The notes below the pieces were generated by a model, which saw nothing but the letters and a program-made list of their open reading frames with translations, was not told where the DNA came from and ran no database searches. Shown in pieces: positions 1 through 11,848 of a DNA stretch of 64,000 nt. The DNA comes from Omphalotus guepiniiformis (lineage: Eukaryota; Basidiomycota; Agaricomycetes; Agaricales; Omphalotaceae). Position numbers and translations under genes: made by a program. Position 1 is the stretch's first letter; each line of letters begins with the position of its first letter. The stretch covers positions 806,001 through 870,000 of the forward strand of contig JAQOOI010000021.1 in the NCBI GenBank assembly GCA_028554645.1. The letters are read 5' to 3'.

Positions 1-1003
1 ACGCACGAAATCCTCCATGAATTAGCGACAGCAGACGCGGGCCATCGTGCAGGATCCTACGATTGACAAGTTTCATTGAACGAACAACGCAAGCGAGGAA
101 CTAATTAATTACAAACCTGAAGACCCCATTCACAAGCGGAGAAGAGGATAGGCCGCCCTGTGACAACCAGAGCATCTCGCATCGTGATATAGTGCGGCTA
201 CCATAAAAAGGTTAGTCTGACATTCTGCAGTACAACACTCAACTCGCACCTCAAGCTATAAGCGAAGACTTGATCAGAAGACGAACGCGAGAACGCCCTA
301 ATCACATCACCTGAATGGGTGGATTGAAGTCAACAAAATCCGTACTGTTAACCGCATAACAGTTATCGTATTTCAGGTAGTCTGCTCCCCAACTGGCGAA
401 AGTTTCTGCATCCGAAGTTTCAAACCCAAGAGACCCGATGTAATGCGCGGTACCACCGACAGCGTCACAGGCAAACACGCCCCTGCGTAGGGTTTTTCGG
501 GCCAGTACGTGTAAGGAGTTATGAGACCACCTACCCGTCGGAATAGAGACCAAATTTGAGGCCGAGATCGTGTACGAAACTAGACAACGCAGGGATTCCT
601 GAAGGAATGGTGGTAGTGCTCCACGTAAAACCGCCTGTTGAATTTCGCGAAGTCCCTTGCCATCCGCAATCCCTGAATGCATTGAAACAAATTGTTTTCA
701 TCATACAGAGGTAAAACAACTTGTGCTCACACGTTCATGTATTCATAACCAAGATCGCGCAGGCCTAGGCTAATCAAGCTTTGGGCATTATCGTGATATT
801 GCGACTCTGAGGTGCTACATCTGGAAAAGCCAGGAAGCGTCAGTGGAGCACACAGAAGGCCATCGACGTCTGTGAGATACTGACAGAAACGCGTTATATG
901 GATTCCATCCCATAGCCGGTGTTTTAGCCAGTCCATTGTGAAGGGCATAACACCCGGATTGCACGAAAAGCGCTATTGCGAGCGAGATCCACTGCGGGTG
1001 CAT
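1..1003 (-). CDS. Alpha-galactosidase (GH27 melibiase), 3' end outside the window
   Basis: Secreted glycoside hydrolase family 27 enzyme that releases terminal alpha-1,6-galactose from melibiose, raffinose or galactomannan. The start at 1003 opens a signal peptide ([20 protein letters not shown]) followed at once by the GH27 N-terminal motif [15 protein letters not shown]. Later exons read [40 protein letters not shown] and [10 protein letters not shown]; the Asp of KYDNC is the family's catalytic nucleophile. Two short exons lie nearer the edge: 197-117 ([20 protein letters not shown]) and 56-1 ([15 protein letters not shown]), joined in phase 0 across an intron at 116-57. The gene runs off the left edge, so the acid/base Asp region and the C-terminal beta domain cannot be seen. 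At least five introns; no frame break in the visible part. Family assignment is firm; substrate preference is inference. Confidence 0.92.
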
Positions 1004-1673
1004 CGTTGAAGAGACTTCATCTACCTTTTCAACGTCAAATACATGTTTGTGAACGGCCCGAGTGTTATGTTCAAAGGGCGGTCCGTAGAATCGAAGCAGA
1101 GAAATTCGCGATCAGGTGAGCCAAATCCAATAAACCTGTAATATATCGATGAGAAGAGCTCTATAGCATGCAGCTTCTGGAGTGATGGCTCATATGTCGC
1201 TGTAGGTAAGTCCTGGCACCTGCTTAGCTGCCGAAGCAACTATCATTGTTGAGTGTAAGGAGAAAAAAATTCTTTCTTGGGCTTTGAAAGCGGCCATATT
1301 CAGAGAGTGCCGTCGCCGACACTAGCTAAATTATTCGGAATATTCCTGCGAGGTTTGAAATTGTTTGGAACACGAGGTGTGTGAATGGAGGAAAGACTCG
1401 GAGATTCGGTCCGGAACCCGCTTAGCGCTACTTACTTCACGTGATTGTGCGCTTTGGCCTCACTGCTGTTGCGAGCCGGTGTGCAGGACCATGCATATGA
1501 TTCTCACTGAGTAACCTGTTTTGAACTCAATGTACCAGACGATGCTAGACGTCGCTTTCCGACGACGCGTACGCGTTGCAAACATACTACTGCCACAGCG
1601 GTTAGATATCCCTTCTCAGGGCAAACTATCAACCGACGTCAGACCTTTCGTTCAATCTATCACGCTCAAACTC
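1004..1673. other. Intergenic: alpha-galactosidase promoter and AMP deaminase 3' flank
   Basis: Both neighbours are transcribed leftward, so this 670 bp holds the 3' flank of AMP deaminase and the promoter of the alpha-galactosidase. The short open frames here (for example 1021-1239 minus) show no motif I recognise and are not called. Confidence 0.6.
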
Positions 1674-4600
1674 CTAAGCCTTCCCCATAGCTCGTGCAGC
1701 CAAACTATCAGGCGTCGGCAAAATCGGTCCAGAGTTATTGAGACCCTCAGTTCTGCGTCTGAACGCCTGGTGTTGCGAGATTAAATCGAGTTCTTCCAGT
1801 AACGTTTTGTGTCTGAACGCCAGCCGAATATTCGGGACGTTTGTCTACAGTTTGCGCACGTTAGAATCCAGAAAAAATGGAAAGGCATTGGCAAGACGTG
1901 GTAACCTTGTTGATATCGTTCCCAGCTGCACCAGGCAGGTACCAGTCGTGGCCTAACCAATGCCTTTTAACCTCCATTTCGAACCCGCTCTGTATGACGG
2001 AATTTCGAGCGAGCTCGGCAAGTGAGCTCTGGGGCATCTTGTAGATCTACAAAAGACTCTGAGTATTTCTTACTTCCGCTAGTTGTGTGTGGAAATCTTA
2101 CATGAGCTACGACGCTGTATTCTTCCAACAGCGGCTCCTTGAAACAAGAAACAAATGGTAAGCTCCAAAAAGACAGTAGCAGACGGGGAGGCCCAATAGC
2201 CTAGTCTCACTAGAAACGATAACACTCACTTTTGTGAAATGAAACTGTAACGGATCATCAGTGCTCAAACTGACATTCAGACCGATCTTGAAAAACTCTG
2301 GGAGCGGGTTCCTCTCATATGCAAGGAATAGTGCATTGTTACTCAGAGGGCTCATAGCAATACCGATTTGCCGAAGATAGAACAGGTACTGCAACGCAGG
2401 TACTTTCCTGAGTAAGATGCCATGAGAGATCGAGTGTCCGGTGAGGAACGCAGATGTAAGATGATCTGTGTCACCGGCCTCCCCAGAATGAGGTCGAAAA
2501 ACAAAAGTATCTGGAAACCCATCGGTTTAATCAGTCGCGTATAACATATCTCAAAACATGTTTAGACTAACTGAAACCTCGGCTCTGCCGCCATCGGTTA
2601 AGGCTTGCCATGTTAGCATACATGTAATATACCCTGCAGGAAATTTACGTCAACATTGAACTCCTAGAGTGAAAGATTCATGTATCGAACCAGTATGAAT
2701 ATGGAGGAGACTGGTTCGTATCCCATAGTCGTGGATACGGGTATTTTTTGTATATCCGACGCTCGATTTTAGATTCATCGTCTACGGTATCGAATCCAAC
2801 GACTCGCTGTAGAAATACATGCAGTTCAGGGTGAGACTTGGGATCCTTTGTGACTTCAAACAAGGGTCTAAACACATCTATCGCGCCAATGTCAGATAGC
2901 GAAAAAAAGTATATAGAGATCATACTCGTGACAATATCCTCAAACGTTTGTATGTATCCACTGGCTTTATATATGTCGTAGAGCCGTGGTACTTGGATAA
3001 GCCAGCGCACGTTGTGCGAATAAAGCTTGTTGCCCACGACCCACTTCGCCAATTTGTCCCATTCATCCGCAGATCGGCCGTATATGCTCAAGCGCCATTC
3101 ACAATTCTGGAAACGTTCAGTGTCGAATTGCTAAACAAAGGTGCCGACCTACCTGGTATTTACTTTGCTCTAAATCAGTCATAACCTCTGATACAGGAAA
3201 TAAGACAAGCGGGTACTAGTTCCGAGGCTAGAAATAACACGAACCTTGGGTCAGCTCCGCTAGATATTGGCCCTGTATATAATTATCTGTCTTGAGGAAT
3301 ATTTCTCGCAGTCTGGATTCCCCGATAGGATTATACTTGAGATTAAACTTGTCGAATCGATGGAACGAATCCTGATGAGCGTGCATGTCTAGTGTATCGA
3401 TAGACAGATCGTAGGCGGTTAATTTCAAGGACTGGAAGACCTGCTCCAGTGTGAGATCCTGGCCGTCGCGGAAAATGACGACGTCATGCGGACTACGCGT
3501 TAGTGAAGCATTAGGACAACTCAGAGGAAAATGTGGCTGACATGCGGACTACGCTTCATCTTGGACTTGATAAATCGTAGCAGATGCTTTTGGTTCATAC
3601 TGCTTGTATGATGCACGTGAGTATCGACCTTACGCACGTTGTAGAAGTCGCTACGATTCAGTTAGTATCGAGTGAGAATTTAGCGTCAATACGCTCACCG
3701 GTGAGGTACGCTCTGGCATCATCGGGATAAGCCGTTGCAGACCAAAGGCAAACCTCGGCACATACCTTCATATCTGCCAGTTCCTGAAACTCGTTCAAGA
3801 GACTGTACATCGTGAATTTGCTTGATAGATATTTGAGTCTTCTGAAAGCAAAACTCTTGGTAGGCCCATCTGATATTACCCCGAGTACGTAGTCGAGGTC
3901 CAAGAAGTACTCTTTCACGCTTGGAATGTTGTACAAAGGCTTTCCAGTCTCTCCTACCCTGAACCATCAGAACTAAGACATTATGGAATTTCAATGACGG
4001 CTCTCGAGCGGAAGTATTCTCGTACACTTGATAAACACCCGAACTATCAAGAGCGAATTCTCGGCCGTCCGATCCTGGTATATGACATTCCTCGAAATTG
4101 AATTCGCCTATCGGTGAATGAGGCCCGCCAACACTCATCGTTTTCTCTTTATCAGTCCAGTGCCAATGTGGCGGTGGTGGTCTAGGGTAGATGTTCCAAG
4201 CCGCCAGTGGTGGTGAAGGAGGAGGTTTATTCTCGGAAATATTTGCATCGGGTCGCACCCCACATACTCCTGCACATTCCTCGTCCAACCCAGAGAAATG
4301 TCCATCGTAGTCTTTCGGATTGTCACCTAATCTTTGGAAAGATTTGGCCATGTATTTGTCGCGGAGTTCGAGACATTTTTGTAAGGATTGGAATAGATGA
4401 GCTAGCTCAGACGAAAGTCCGGCATCTACCCGCCGACGAGCAGTGAGCTGAGGGTAAGTGTTAAAAGATGTGAAACACACCATAAGAAGAGTCAGCGTCA
4501 ATCGAATTTTCGTCCTCTTCGTCTACGAAGGGACTTGCACTAGGCGGTCGGTCTCCCATGGCCGCATGGATTGTAGACATTTTCAAACTACTGGGAAACG

Positions 4601-4828
4601 AGGTTTCGGATGGCGCATCGGATCCTCTCCTATGAGCCCAATATTTCTCTTCAATCTAGGATATGCGATGAGTTCATTGTCTACCGTTGTAAAAGACATC
4701 GACTGCACCTGCTGTAAACTTTTCTCTTCCGAATACCCGAAGAAACCATCTCTTGCTTCTGGAATTTGAAGATGACTAGAATTTGTAGGCGGTGGGGAAG
4801 TCGAATGAGACTCAGAGGGTGAGGGCAT
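1674..4828 (-). CDS. AMD1: AMP deaminase
   Basis: Hydrolyses AMP to IMP plus ammonia in the purine nucleotide cycle; a zinc enzyme of the adenosine/AMP deaminase superfamily. Conserved blocks occur in order on the minus strand: [32 protein letters not shown]; the metal-binding [17 protein letters not shown] (about 3650-3600); [20 protein letters not shown]; the [18 protein letters not shown] block; [53 protein letters not shown]; and the signature [14 protein letters not shown] carrying the catalytic Asp pair. Exons nearer the 3' end give [34 protein letters not shown] and [20 protein letters not shown]; the stop is at 1674-1676. From the start at 4828, exon 1 ends in EEKSLQQ and joins [13 protein letters not shown] in phase 0 across a 53 nt intron, which removes an apparent frame conflict. 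Around ten introns. Complete and probably functional. Confidence 0.95.
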
Positions 4829-6446
4829 CTGGTGAGATCAGTTACTGAGTCAACGTTGGTTGTATGTATTCAAAGATTTCGATCTAAGTGACTGATCAAC
4901 TTGAAGGAAAAAGTACCGCCTCGTTTTCCTCATTTGCATCATTTGTCACATGACATGACATATTCCGAGGACTCCGAGGTTTTTCCGGGCAAATGCAGAG
5001 GTATGTACCACAGGGTACCACTGGAGTACACAGGAAAATATAATCGGTATTGTATACGACACGACGGCAAAGAAACTGTATGAACGTGAAAAGATCGCGT
5101 CTTGAAGGGGTTCGGAAAGATTGGCTGGCCTGAAGGTTGATATTCGACGTACTTAACGAACGTTCATCTGTATCCACGATCATACATTTATGGAAGGACA
5201 AAAAATGAGCATGATGCCTTCAAGAATACCTCTCTCGAGTACGTGCGATTGAAAGTTCACCGGTACGAGTGAAGCGGAGCGGGAATTTTCGAGGAATAGT
5301 TTCACCCCGTCTCGTATAGCACTGTAGAAAAAGATGTGAGCTTGGTGAAATGGAACTACCAGTCTTTGACCAGGAGTCCAAATCATTTTGTAGATTCATG
5401 GGCGTAATGAGGACGCAATGCTGGCAGCTCGTCTAATTTAAATCTTGGCTCGACTTCACGACAAACTTTGAACGCATAACAGAATAGAACAGATTGAAGG
5501 TGACTGAACAATGTAACCTCGTCGGGGACGCAGTGCGCGCATTGGCACGTGATGCAGTAATGCTTGCTTCGGGACCGGGAGAATTTGAAATCTTTATGCT
5601 TGAGATTATTTGGAGTGTATCTGAACTTTCTGTTCTAGTCCTCGATTCGCTCGGGTCGTGCTGTGACTGCATTGTTCCGTCAAGTACTCAGTAAAAAAGC
5701 GTGGCGAGGGAAACTATCGCTCATTTCTTGAACAATGTCATCTCTGAGCTGAGGCTGCCAGAACGAAAGCTTTGAACAGCTTCGAGAATCGAGATGCTGC
5801 TCAAGGCGTCATTCCAATATTGTGCGTCTGTCCTGTACCTATCTTATATAGACTTCCTAGCTGAGATGCACGTTTGACAGAATAAAACGTTTCTTCTTAC
5901 CAGTCAGTGGGTACACAGAAACCACCCGGCCTGATTTCCTCCGAGTCCGCGAGGATTGCATACAAGACTCTTCAGTTGTGTACTGATGACGATTCATCAG
6001 GCCAATTCCAACATCCGGGCTTCACTTGTAGGGCTGAGGACTCTTACCTTGCGTATGATGCTCCCTGACTTCCAGGTGTATGCGAGGTAGAAGTAATCGG
6101 ACAATCCGCTGGAGGAGGATCTCAGGCTTGAGCTTGAGCTTGAGTACTTGAGTGTCCGATCGCGACTGATTCACTGTACTCTTTTATCTCTGAAAAGATT
6201 AGGAGCACGGTGATATCGTCTATTTCCTGCACGTAATTTTATTCCTGGCGCGCTACAAGTCTTCAGAAGAAAAAGAAGTTCGTGACGCAATCTTTAATCA
6301 CAACGTATGGCATTGGCATTGGCATATGCAGATGATCATGACGCGCTTGTCACCGAAGTCAGAGGCGCGCATATAAGTAGCAGCCTCGAAGCATTCCTTC
6401 TCCTTATCCCCCATCTTGTATCTTTACTCTCCCTTTCTCTCTGAAT
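4829..6446. other. Divergent intergenic region, AMP deaminase / DUF2235 gene
   Basis: This 1.6 kb lies between two divergently transcribed genes. It has several open frames under 105 codons on both strands (for example 4896-5201 and 5433-5672 minus), none with a recognisable domain or a convincing splice partner. A short CTTGAG direct repeat lies near 6125-6150. The right end holds the DUF2235 core promoter. Confidence 0.5.
6372..6446 (+). promoter_or_regulatory. Core promoter of the DUF2235 gene
   Basis: A TATA-like TATAAGT at 6372 lies 75 bp before the ATG. Between them is a pyrimidine-rich stretch (CCTTCTCC, CTCCCTTTCTCTCT), the usual look of a strong basidiomycete promoter and transcript start region. 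Two tandem GGCATT units containing inverted CCAAT lie just upstream, near 6308-6325. Confidence 0.5.
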
Positions 6447-8202
6447 ATGTCTGACTACAAGGAAGACACGAAATCGCCTCGCAATCTCGTTCTCTGCTTC
6501 GATGGCACAACTAATCAATACGACACCAAGGTAGTTTCTTCACTTGCTCTTTTTTCTAATCATAACTCAGTTTGCCTTCAGAACACGAATGTCGTCAAAT
6601 TCTTCTCGCTCTTGAAGAAGGGTAACTGTGATCAACAGTTGTGCTATTATCAGGTTCGTCGTGATGATCCACTTCAACCGTATCTTACTATCACTTTAGC
6701 CTGGGGTAGGTACATACTTCGCGCCGGGCGTTGTCTCTCCTCTTTTCCAATTGGGTGCACAACTTCTGGACGACGCATTTGCGTGGTGCGTCTAATGTGT
6801 CCCATTCCGCACTTTTTTTCAAGCTCGACCAATGCCAGGTACTTGAACACCCATGTGATGGACGGATACAAGTTCGTCATGCAGAACTACCGCGATGGGG
6901 ATAAAATCTGTATTTTCGGTGACTGAAATCTTCCTTAGTTCCTAACTTGAACATTCACGCTGATAGTGGCATATGTTTAGGCTTTTCTCGCGGCGCATAC
7001 ACTGCGCGTGCATTGGCAGGAATGCTGTACAAAGTGGGTGCTCGCCATTACCAGATTCAAACCGGATGCATTTTCATCATCTCAACGAATGATTAGGTTG
7101 GGCTGCTACCTCGCGACAATCAAGAACAGATCCCGTTCGCATTCAAGCTATATGTCCGGGAAGATAAGGTCGGGGAAGAACTCTGCGCAGGATTTAAGAA
7201 GACGTACTGCCAGAATGTCGGAATCGAGTTCTTGGGTGTTTGGTAGGTGTATCACCGATGGTTTCCTCAGCATATATTAAACACATAGATGCAGGGACAC
7301 CGTTGCGTCGGTGGGCATGGTGGCAACTAAAACTCTTCCATTCACGAATTCGAATGGCTCCATCAAGACGTTCCGCCACGCCCTAGCACTTGACGAAGTG
7401 CGTTTCTCTAACAAAGCCCGGGTCCTCGGTCCTACAATCTTGCCTGACGCATTTCTTAGCACCGTGCCCGGTTCCGGCCCAATCTATTCCATCGCGAACC
7501 TCTCAAGGACCCGAATGCGACGAAATCCCGGGTTTCTTTGCCTCCTTACATGTCTGAGAGCGAAGATTCACCAACGGACCTCTTGGAAGTATGGTTTGCG
7601 GGCTGTCATTCAGGTTAGTGAGCCGCGATGGAGTGATACCAGACAGGGCTCTAACAGAAATTTTTGCTGACAATGAACCTATTTTTGCGACTTGGTTAGA
7701 CGTGGGCGGTGGCGCGGTGAAAAACACTACGAAACACAGCCTCGCTAATATTGCTCTTCGGTGGATGATCAAACAAGTCGTGAAGTCCGAATGTGGAATC
7801 ATATTCGATGACGAAGCGCTGTCGGACCTCAACATATCTATGGGTGGTGCTCCCCCCTCCTCGGGCTCTAGCGCGACAGATCTGTGTGCCGGGCATGAAT
7901 GGCGGGAGCTCGACAAAGTGGACGCTATACAGCCTCTGCACGACGACCTGGCTTCGCATAAATTGTGGTGGATCGTGGAGCTTTTCACTTTGAGATATAC
8001 CTGGCAGGATATTCAAGGAGTTTGGCATACATCATACAGGTAAGTGCACCTTCTCATTGTTGAGCTTATTATCCATTATCGGTGTCATAGATGGAATCGT
8101 GGGAGAGGTCGCAAAATTGAAACCGAACCGTACCTCCATGTTACAGTCGAGGAGCGTATGGCTGACCCTTTTCTTTCGTATAAGCCGAAGGCGATATGGT
8201 AG
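6447..8202 (+). CDS. DUF2235 protein (alpha/beta-hydrolase-like, T6SS Tle1-type fold)
   Basis: Fungal member of the DUF2235 family, whose fold is shared with bacterial type VI phospholipase effectors (Tle1). The start MSDYKEDTKSPRNLVLCFDG leads into the family's N-terminal LCFDGT block. After splicing come NTNVVKFFSLLKK, GVGTYFAPGVVSPLFQLGAQ, LNTHVMDGYKFVMQNYRDG and the GxSxG nucleophile elbow GFSRGAYTARALAGMLYK. Then VGLLPRDNQEQIPFAFKLYV, NVGIEFLGVWDTVASVG, EVWFAGCHSDVGGG (candidate acidic/His site) and HSLANIALRWMIKQ. The last exon ends TEPYLHVTVEERMADPFLSY with stop TAG at 8200-8202. About eight short introns; apparent in-frame stops all fall inside GT...AG introns, so it is not a pseudogene. 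Biological role unknown; hydrolase activity is inferred from fold and motif only. Confidence 0.9.
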
Positions 8203-9285
8203 TCAGATTTATAGTACCGGCTGATCGCTCAGGCTTTTCTTCGCGTCTTTCCTTGTAGGACTCCCTCGACTTCAATAATCGTTCTCGCTCTCGTTTCGCT
8301 TTGACTTCGTGGCTCTATTATTCGATTCTAGCATTTTCTCCCTGTAGCCACTAGATACGAATACCCTCTATAGACTGCATAGCTTATAGAATTGCATGCA
8401 CACATTTTTGGCGGTGCGGTGCGCATTCCTGACGCTTCCAAGACACTGGCGACGACGTCCTCGGCGGTAAGTGGGGCTCAAATGCATCGAGATATTCGCA
8501 TAGTCCTTATTCGAGCTCGCCCTGAAAAATTCAACAAGTCAGACCTACTTAGCAGACGTATTACCCAAAGAAAAACAATCTGCGAAAGGAGTTGCGCCTC
8601 GTGAGTTCGTCAAGGACGTCAATAGTAGACTCGTAAGAACAAGGAAAGAAGCGCAATGCGTCCGGTCGCTCAGCCTAGATGTGACTGATGCAAAGAGTGT
8701 TTGAGTTTTTATCACGGTTGTACTTATAGGATTGATGCCATTCATGTAACCCTCATCTGGATAGAAGTTGATATGAAGAAGTGGAGATATCACACCCTGT
8801 GAACTAGTACCCATCAGGAGTGAATATGAAGGTAAAAGGACTTCAAGTGCCACACCTGTGTCACAACCGACGCCGAAAGACACACCCCGTAGCTGCTGTC
8901 TGAGAGCTCTCAGCTCAAGGATCAGGGTCAAGGTCGATTCCCCGGTCAGTCAACCTCGAAGTATTCGTGGCACTTCAATTCATCTTCATTCATCGTTGTG
9001 ATAAGCCAGAGGCCTGAAAGGGAGGAAATGACGCGTCGAGCGCGCAAATTCTAGCGTTCAAAGGCAGCAAGTGTCATTGTTTGAGGGCCGTTGGCTTTTG
9101 AACACTATGGATTTCCCCACGACCATCATCCATTTCCAGAGCATGATTGACCTATTCTTTGCGAGAATGTAGAAGAAATCCAAGCAAGCATTTCAAGAAG
9201 GCAGGAAGATGTGGGGCATGCTCCAGGCCCCCGCATGGCACAGCCACGTTTTATCGTAATTGTCTCACTTCATCCTTGAACAGCC
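8203..9285. other. Intergenic, DUF2235 3' flank and AMPK-beta1 promoter
   Basis: About 1.1 kb between two plus-strand genes. The longest open frame (8545-8931 minus, 128 codons) carries no recognisable motif, lacks splice partners and overlaps what should be promoter sequence. I see no repeat or RNA gene here. Confidence 0.5.
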
Positions 9286-11848
9286 ATGGGCAATTCTCAA
9301 TCTCAGTCGAGCTCAACGCAAGGCATAGTGAGCAAGCGCTTTTCCTCACCAAAACCAAACCGTAATGGGTCGCGCTCAGGGACGAGCTCTCCAAAACCCC
9401 AGCCTCACCGGTCTTTGAGAACGAAGAAGAAATCTTTGGAACTACCGGATCTCGCTCTGTTATCGTTGACTACCACCAATATACAGCCTGGACAAGCTTC
9501 GGGAAATTATCGAGGTAGATCTGTGCTGCATGGGCCACCGAAAAGCCAATCGATTCCAATACCCCCGCAAGGTCAAGGGAATGGGGGTGATGTCTACTTT
9601 GTACAATCTCCTTCGCATATTGAGTATGCCAAGGGAAGTGGAAGGGCTACTGGGAAGCCACAGATGAGACGGGACCCATCGAATGGCTCTAGAGGGAGGG
9701 GAAGGACTCCTGGAGCGTATGCCCCGTATGCCCCGTATGCCCCCTCCAACCTTTCTTCGACAAACGCCAGCGCGACTGGACCGGAAGACTATTCGCGTTC
9801 CATAGATTCCCCCCCTAATGCCCCATCCTCAATGCAGCGTTCTTCTTCGACCCCAGAGAAGGAATATCCGGCTGTAGTGAGGTCTTCAATTCCTCTTGCT
9901 TTGGCTAAAGCCCTGGAGCCTATTCCGGATCTTATCCTGGAACGCGAAGGGCAGTCTAGTGACGTAGCTGTGGTCAGTGATGATACTCCTCCAAGCAGAG
10001 ATAGCTTGGAGGAAATTATGGTGAAAATTTCTTGGCATGGAGGAGGTCAAAGTGTTTTCCTCGCGCGAGCTGGAGATGATGACTGGAAGGGAAGGAAGAA
10101 GATGGAAAGAGAGTGAGTGTCCGTTTTTACATCTTATTTGGACTTCTTAGTTCCTGTAGAACGTTGATGGTGGCATTTTTTCTTTTTAACCATCTTTGGG
10201 AACGTCTGATATCACTCTCAGTCTCTACGATATGTTTGATCGCACTGTTTTTTGAAATGTTTGTCGTAGAGATTACGTTTTCTTGCGCTTTTTACTGCAG
10301 TTTTCTGGTTATGCATGGTATCGGAAAACGTTATGTCTCTCACGAGCACTTTCTTTACAACACTCTATCATATATGGATCTCTTCCACGACTATCCACGT
10401 TTTCTTTAAAACCTCCACCATCTTCTATCTCCCACTCTATTTTGGCTTCTCATATGTTTTCCTTCTCTGGACTAGTGCGGTCGCTCTATTTCAGTTATTC
10501 CCTCCTGTTCTTCCCGTGATTTAATAATTTCGCCTTCTCTTTTATTGACGTATACTGTAAACTCAGAACACAAAGCTCACCGATTCATTCCTTTAGAAAC
10601 CCAGAGAGTTCAACATTCAGTATCACCATTCCGCTACTTCCAGGGACACACCACCTACGTTTTCTCGTGGACGATCAATGGCGTGTAGCGGATGACCTGC
10701 CCACTGCAGTGGATGACCAAGGGAGCTTGGCGAATTACGTTGCGGTAGGAACCGCAATAGACGGTGCTCGCTCGCCTGCTAGTGCCATATCCAGAACGAG
10801 CGTTGATAAATTATCGATAGAGGGTTCATCGAGAGTAGGTGGTGGGGATCTTGGGAGTGCTGGTACGGACCCAAATGCAAACTCACGGCGAGATTCAGCT
10901 GTTCCTGGAGGTAATCTGGCTCCGAATATGGGAAGATTCGCTAACGGCCACTCGTTTTGGAGCGCGACGAGCTCCATCGGGGATGGGCATGATATCGAAT
11001 ATGATGCAGGAGCGAATAGCGCTGTAAAATTCACGGCGCGGTGGACGCAAGAGATCCCGCTCGAACTTATTGAGGCTGCGCAGGAGGAAGAGACGTTCCT
11101 TGTGTATCAAAATACATCGCAGCAACAATACTATGGTTCGAAAGGGCGTACGCAGCACGTCAATGGGTTTGTCCCGTTGCCGAATATACCTCCTTCTCCT
11201 CGTCTACCCAGGCATTTGGACAAGCTTATCTTGAATACCAGTACACGGCCTGCTGCAGGTGTGAGTCTTGGTGCCGGTATGATGCCTTCTTCGGGAGCTG
11301 TTTCGCCTGGGGAAGGACCATTGGGTGCAGCTGCCGCAATTTGGGGTTATAGTGACAAGGAGCAGAGGTCTAGAGCTTCAAGCAGTCCTGTTAGGGACAG
11401 GGACCGTGAAAGAGAAGCAAGAAGGAGGGAAAGGGAGAGGAGGTCTATGGGTATGACTTGTGATACAAGTCCTTCCTCTGGTTCTGGGTTGGAGACGCCT
11501 AGACCGACTCGTCCACTTCCGATTACGACTGCTAGTGGGACGGATGTCAGCACGGTGATGACATTGGCTGCAGGGACAGAGTCACCTACGAAAGGAGACA
11601 AGTCTAGACGAGGCCGCACGATTGACGATGCTATTATTGCGGATGACACGAGTGTGCTTCCTGTTCCTAGCCATGTTGTGCTACACCATCTGTGCACGAG
11701 TGCGATTAAGAATGGGGTGCTGGCTGTCGGGGAGACTGTGAGGTATAGGAAGAAGGTATGTTATGCATGTGTTGTTTGATCCTGCTGGGGTTTGTGCTGA
11801 CATCTTGATGTGTAGTATTTGACGACGATATACTATAAACCGACTTGA
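9286..11848 (+). CDS. SNF1/AMPK beta subunit, tandem copy 1
   Basis: Scaffold of the SNF1/AMP-activated kinase complex: the C-terminal ASC domain holds the catalytic alpha and sensing gamma subunits, and the central CBM48 resembles the glycogen-binding module. Three exons (9286-10112, 10597-11755, 11816-11848) encode 672 residues. MGNSQSQ at the start is an N-myristoylation consensus, as in animal and yeast beta subunits. CBM48 spans about residues 245-315: VKISWHGGGQSVFLARAGDD before the intron, then LPGTHHLRFLVDDQWRVADD and LPTAVDDQGSLANYV after it. The ASC part reads RWTQEIPLELIEAAQEEETF, GFVPLPNIPPSPRLPRHLDK, SHVVLHHLCTSAIKNGVLAV and ends KKYLTTIYYKPT. Long low-complexity linkers separate the domains. 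Intron 1 (484 nt) is unusually long; the paralog's intron at the same site is 59 nt. Family call is firm. Confidence 0.94.

Noticed and set aside
4583..4700. Apparent frameshift near the AMP deaminase N-terminus
   Set aside because: A 53 nt intron starting GTGCAG and ending CCTAG joins EEKSLQQ to [10 protein letters not shown] in phase 0, so no frameshift is needed.
5433..5672. 79-codon minus frame upstream of AMP deaminase
   Set aside because: The AMP deaminase start at 4828 is sufficient and this frame shows no family motif.
6926..7100. In-frame stops suggesting that the DUF2235 gene is broken
   Set aside because: Each stop lies within a GT...AG intron; splicing restores the family motifs GFSRGAYTARALAGMLYK and VGLLPRDNQ without frame errors.
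8545..8931. 128-codon minus-strand frame
   Set aside because: No recognisable motif, and it lies in the expected promoter of AMPK-beta1.
10113..10524. Three overlapping frames after AMPK-beta1 exon 1
   Set aside because: They fall inside intron 1, are T-rich and hydrophobic by composition, and the CBM48 continues only after 10597.
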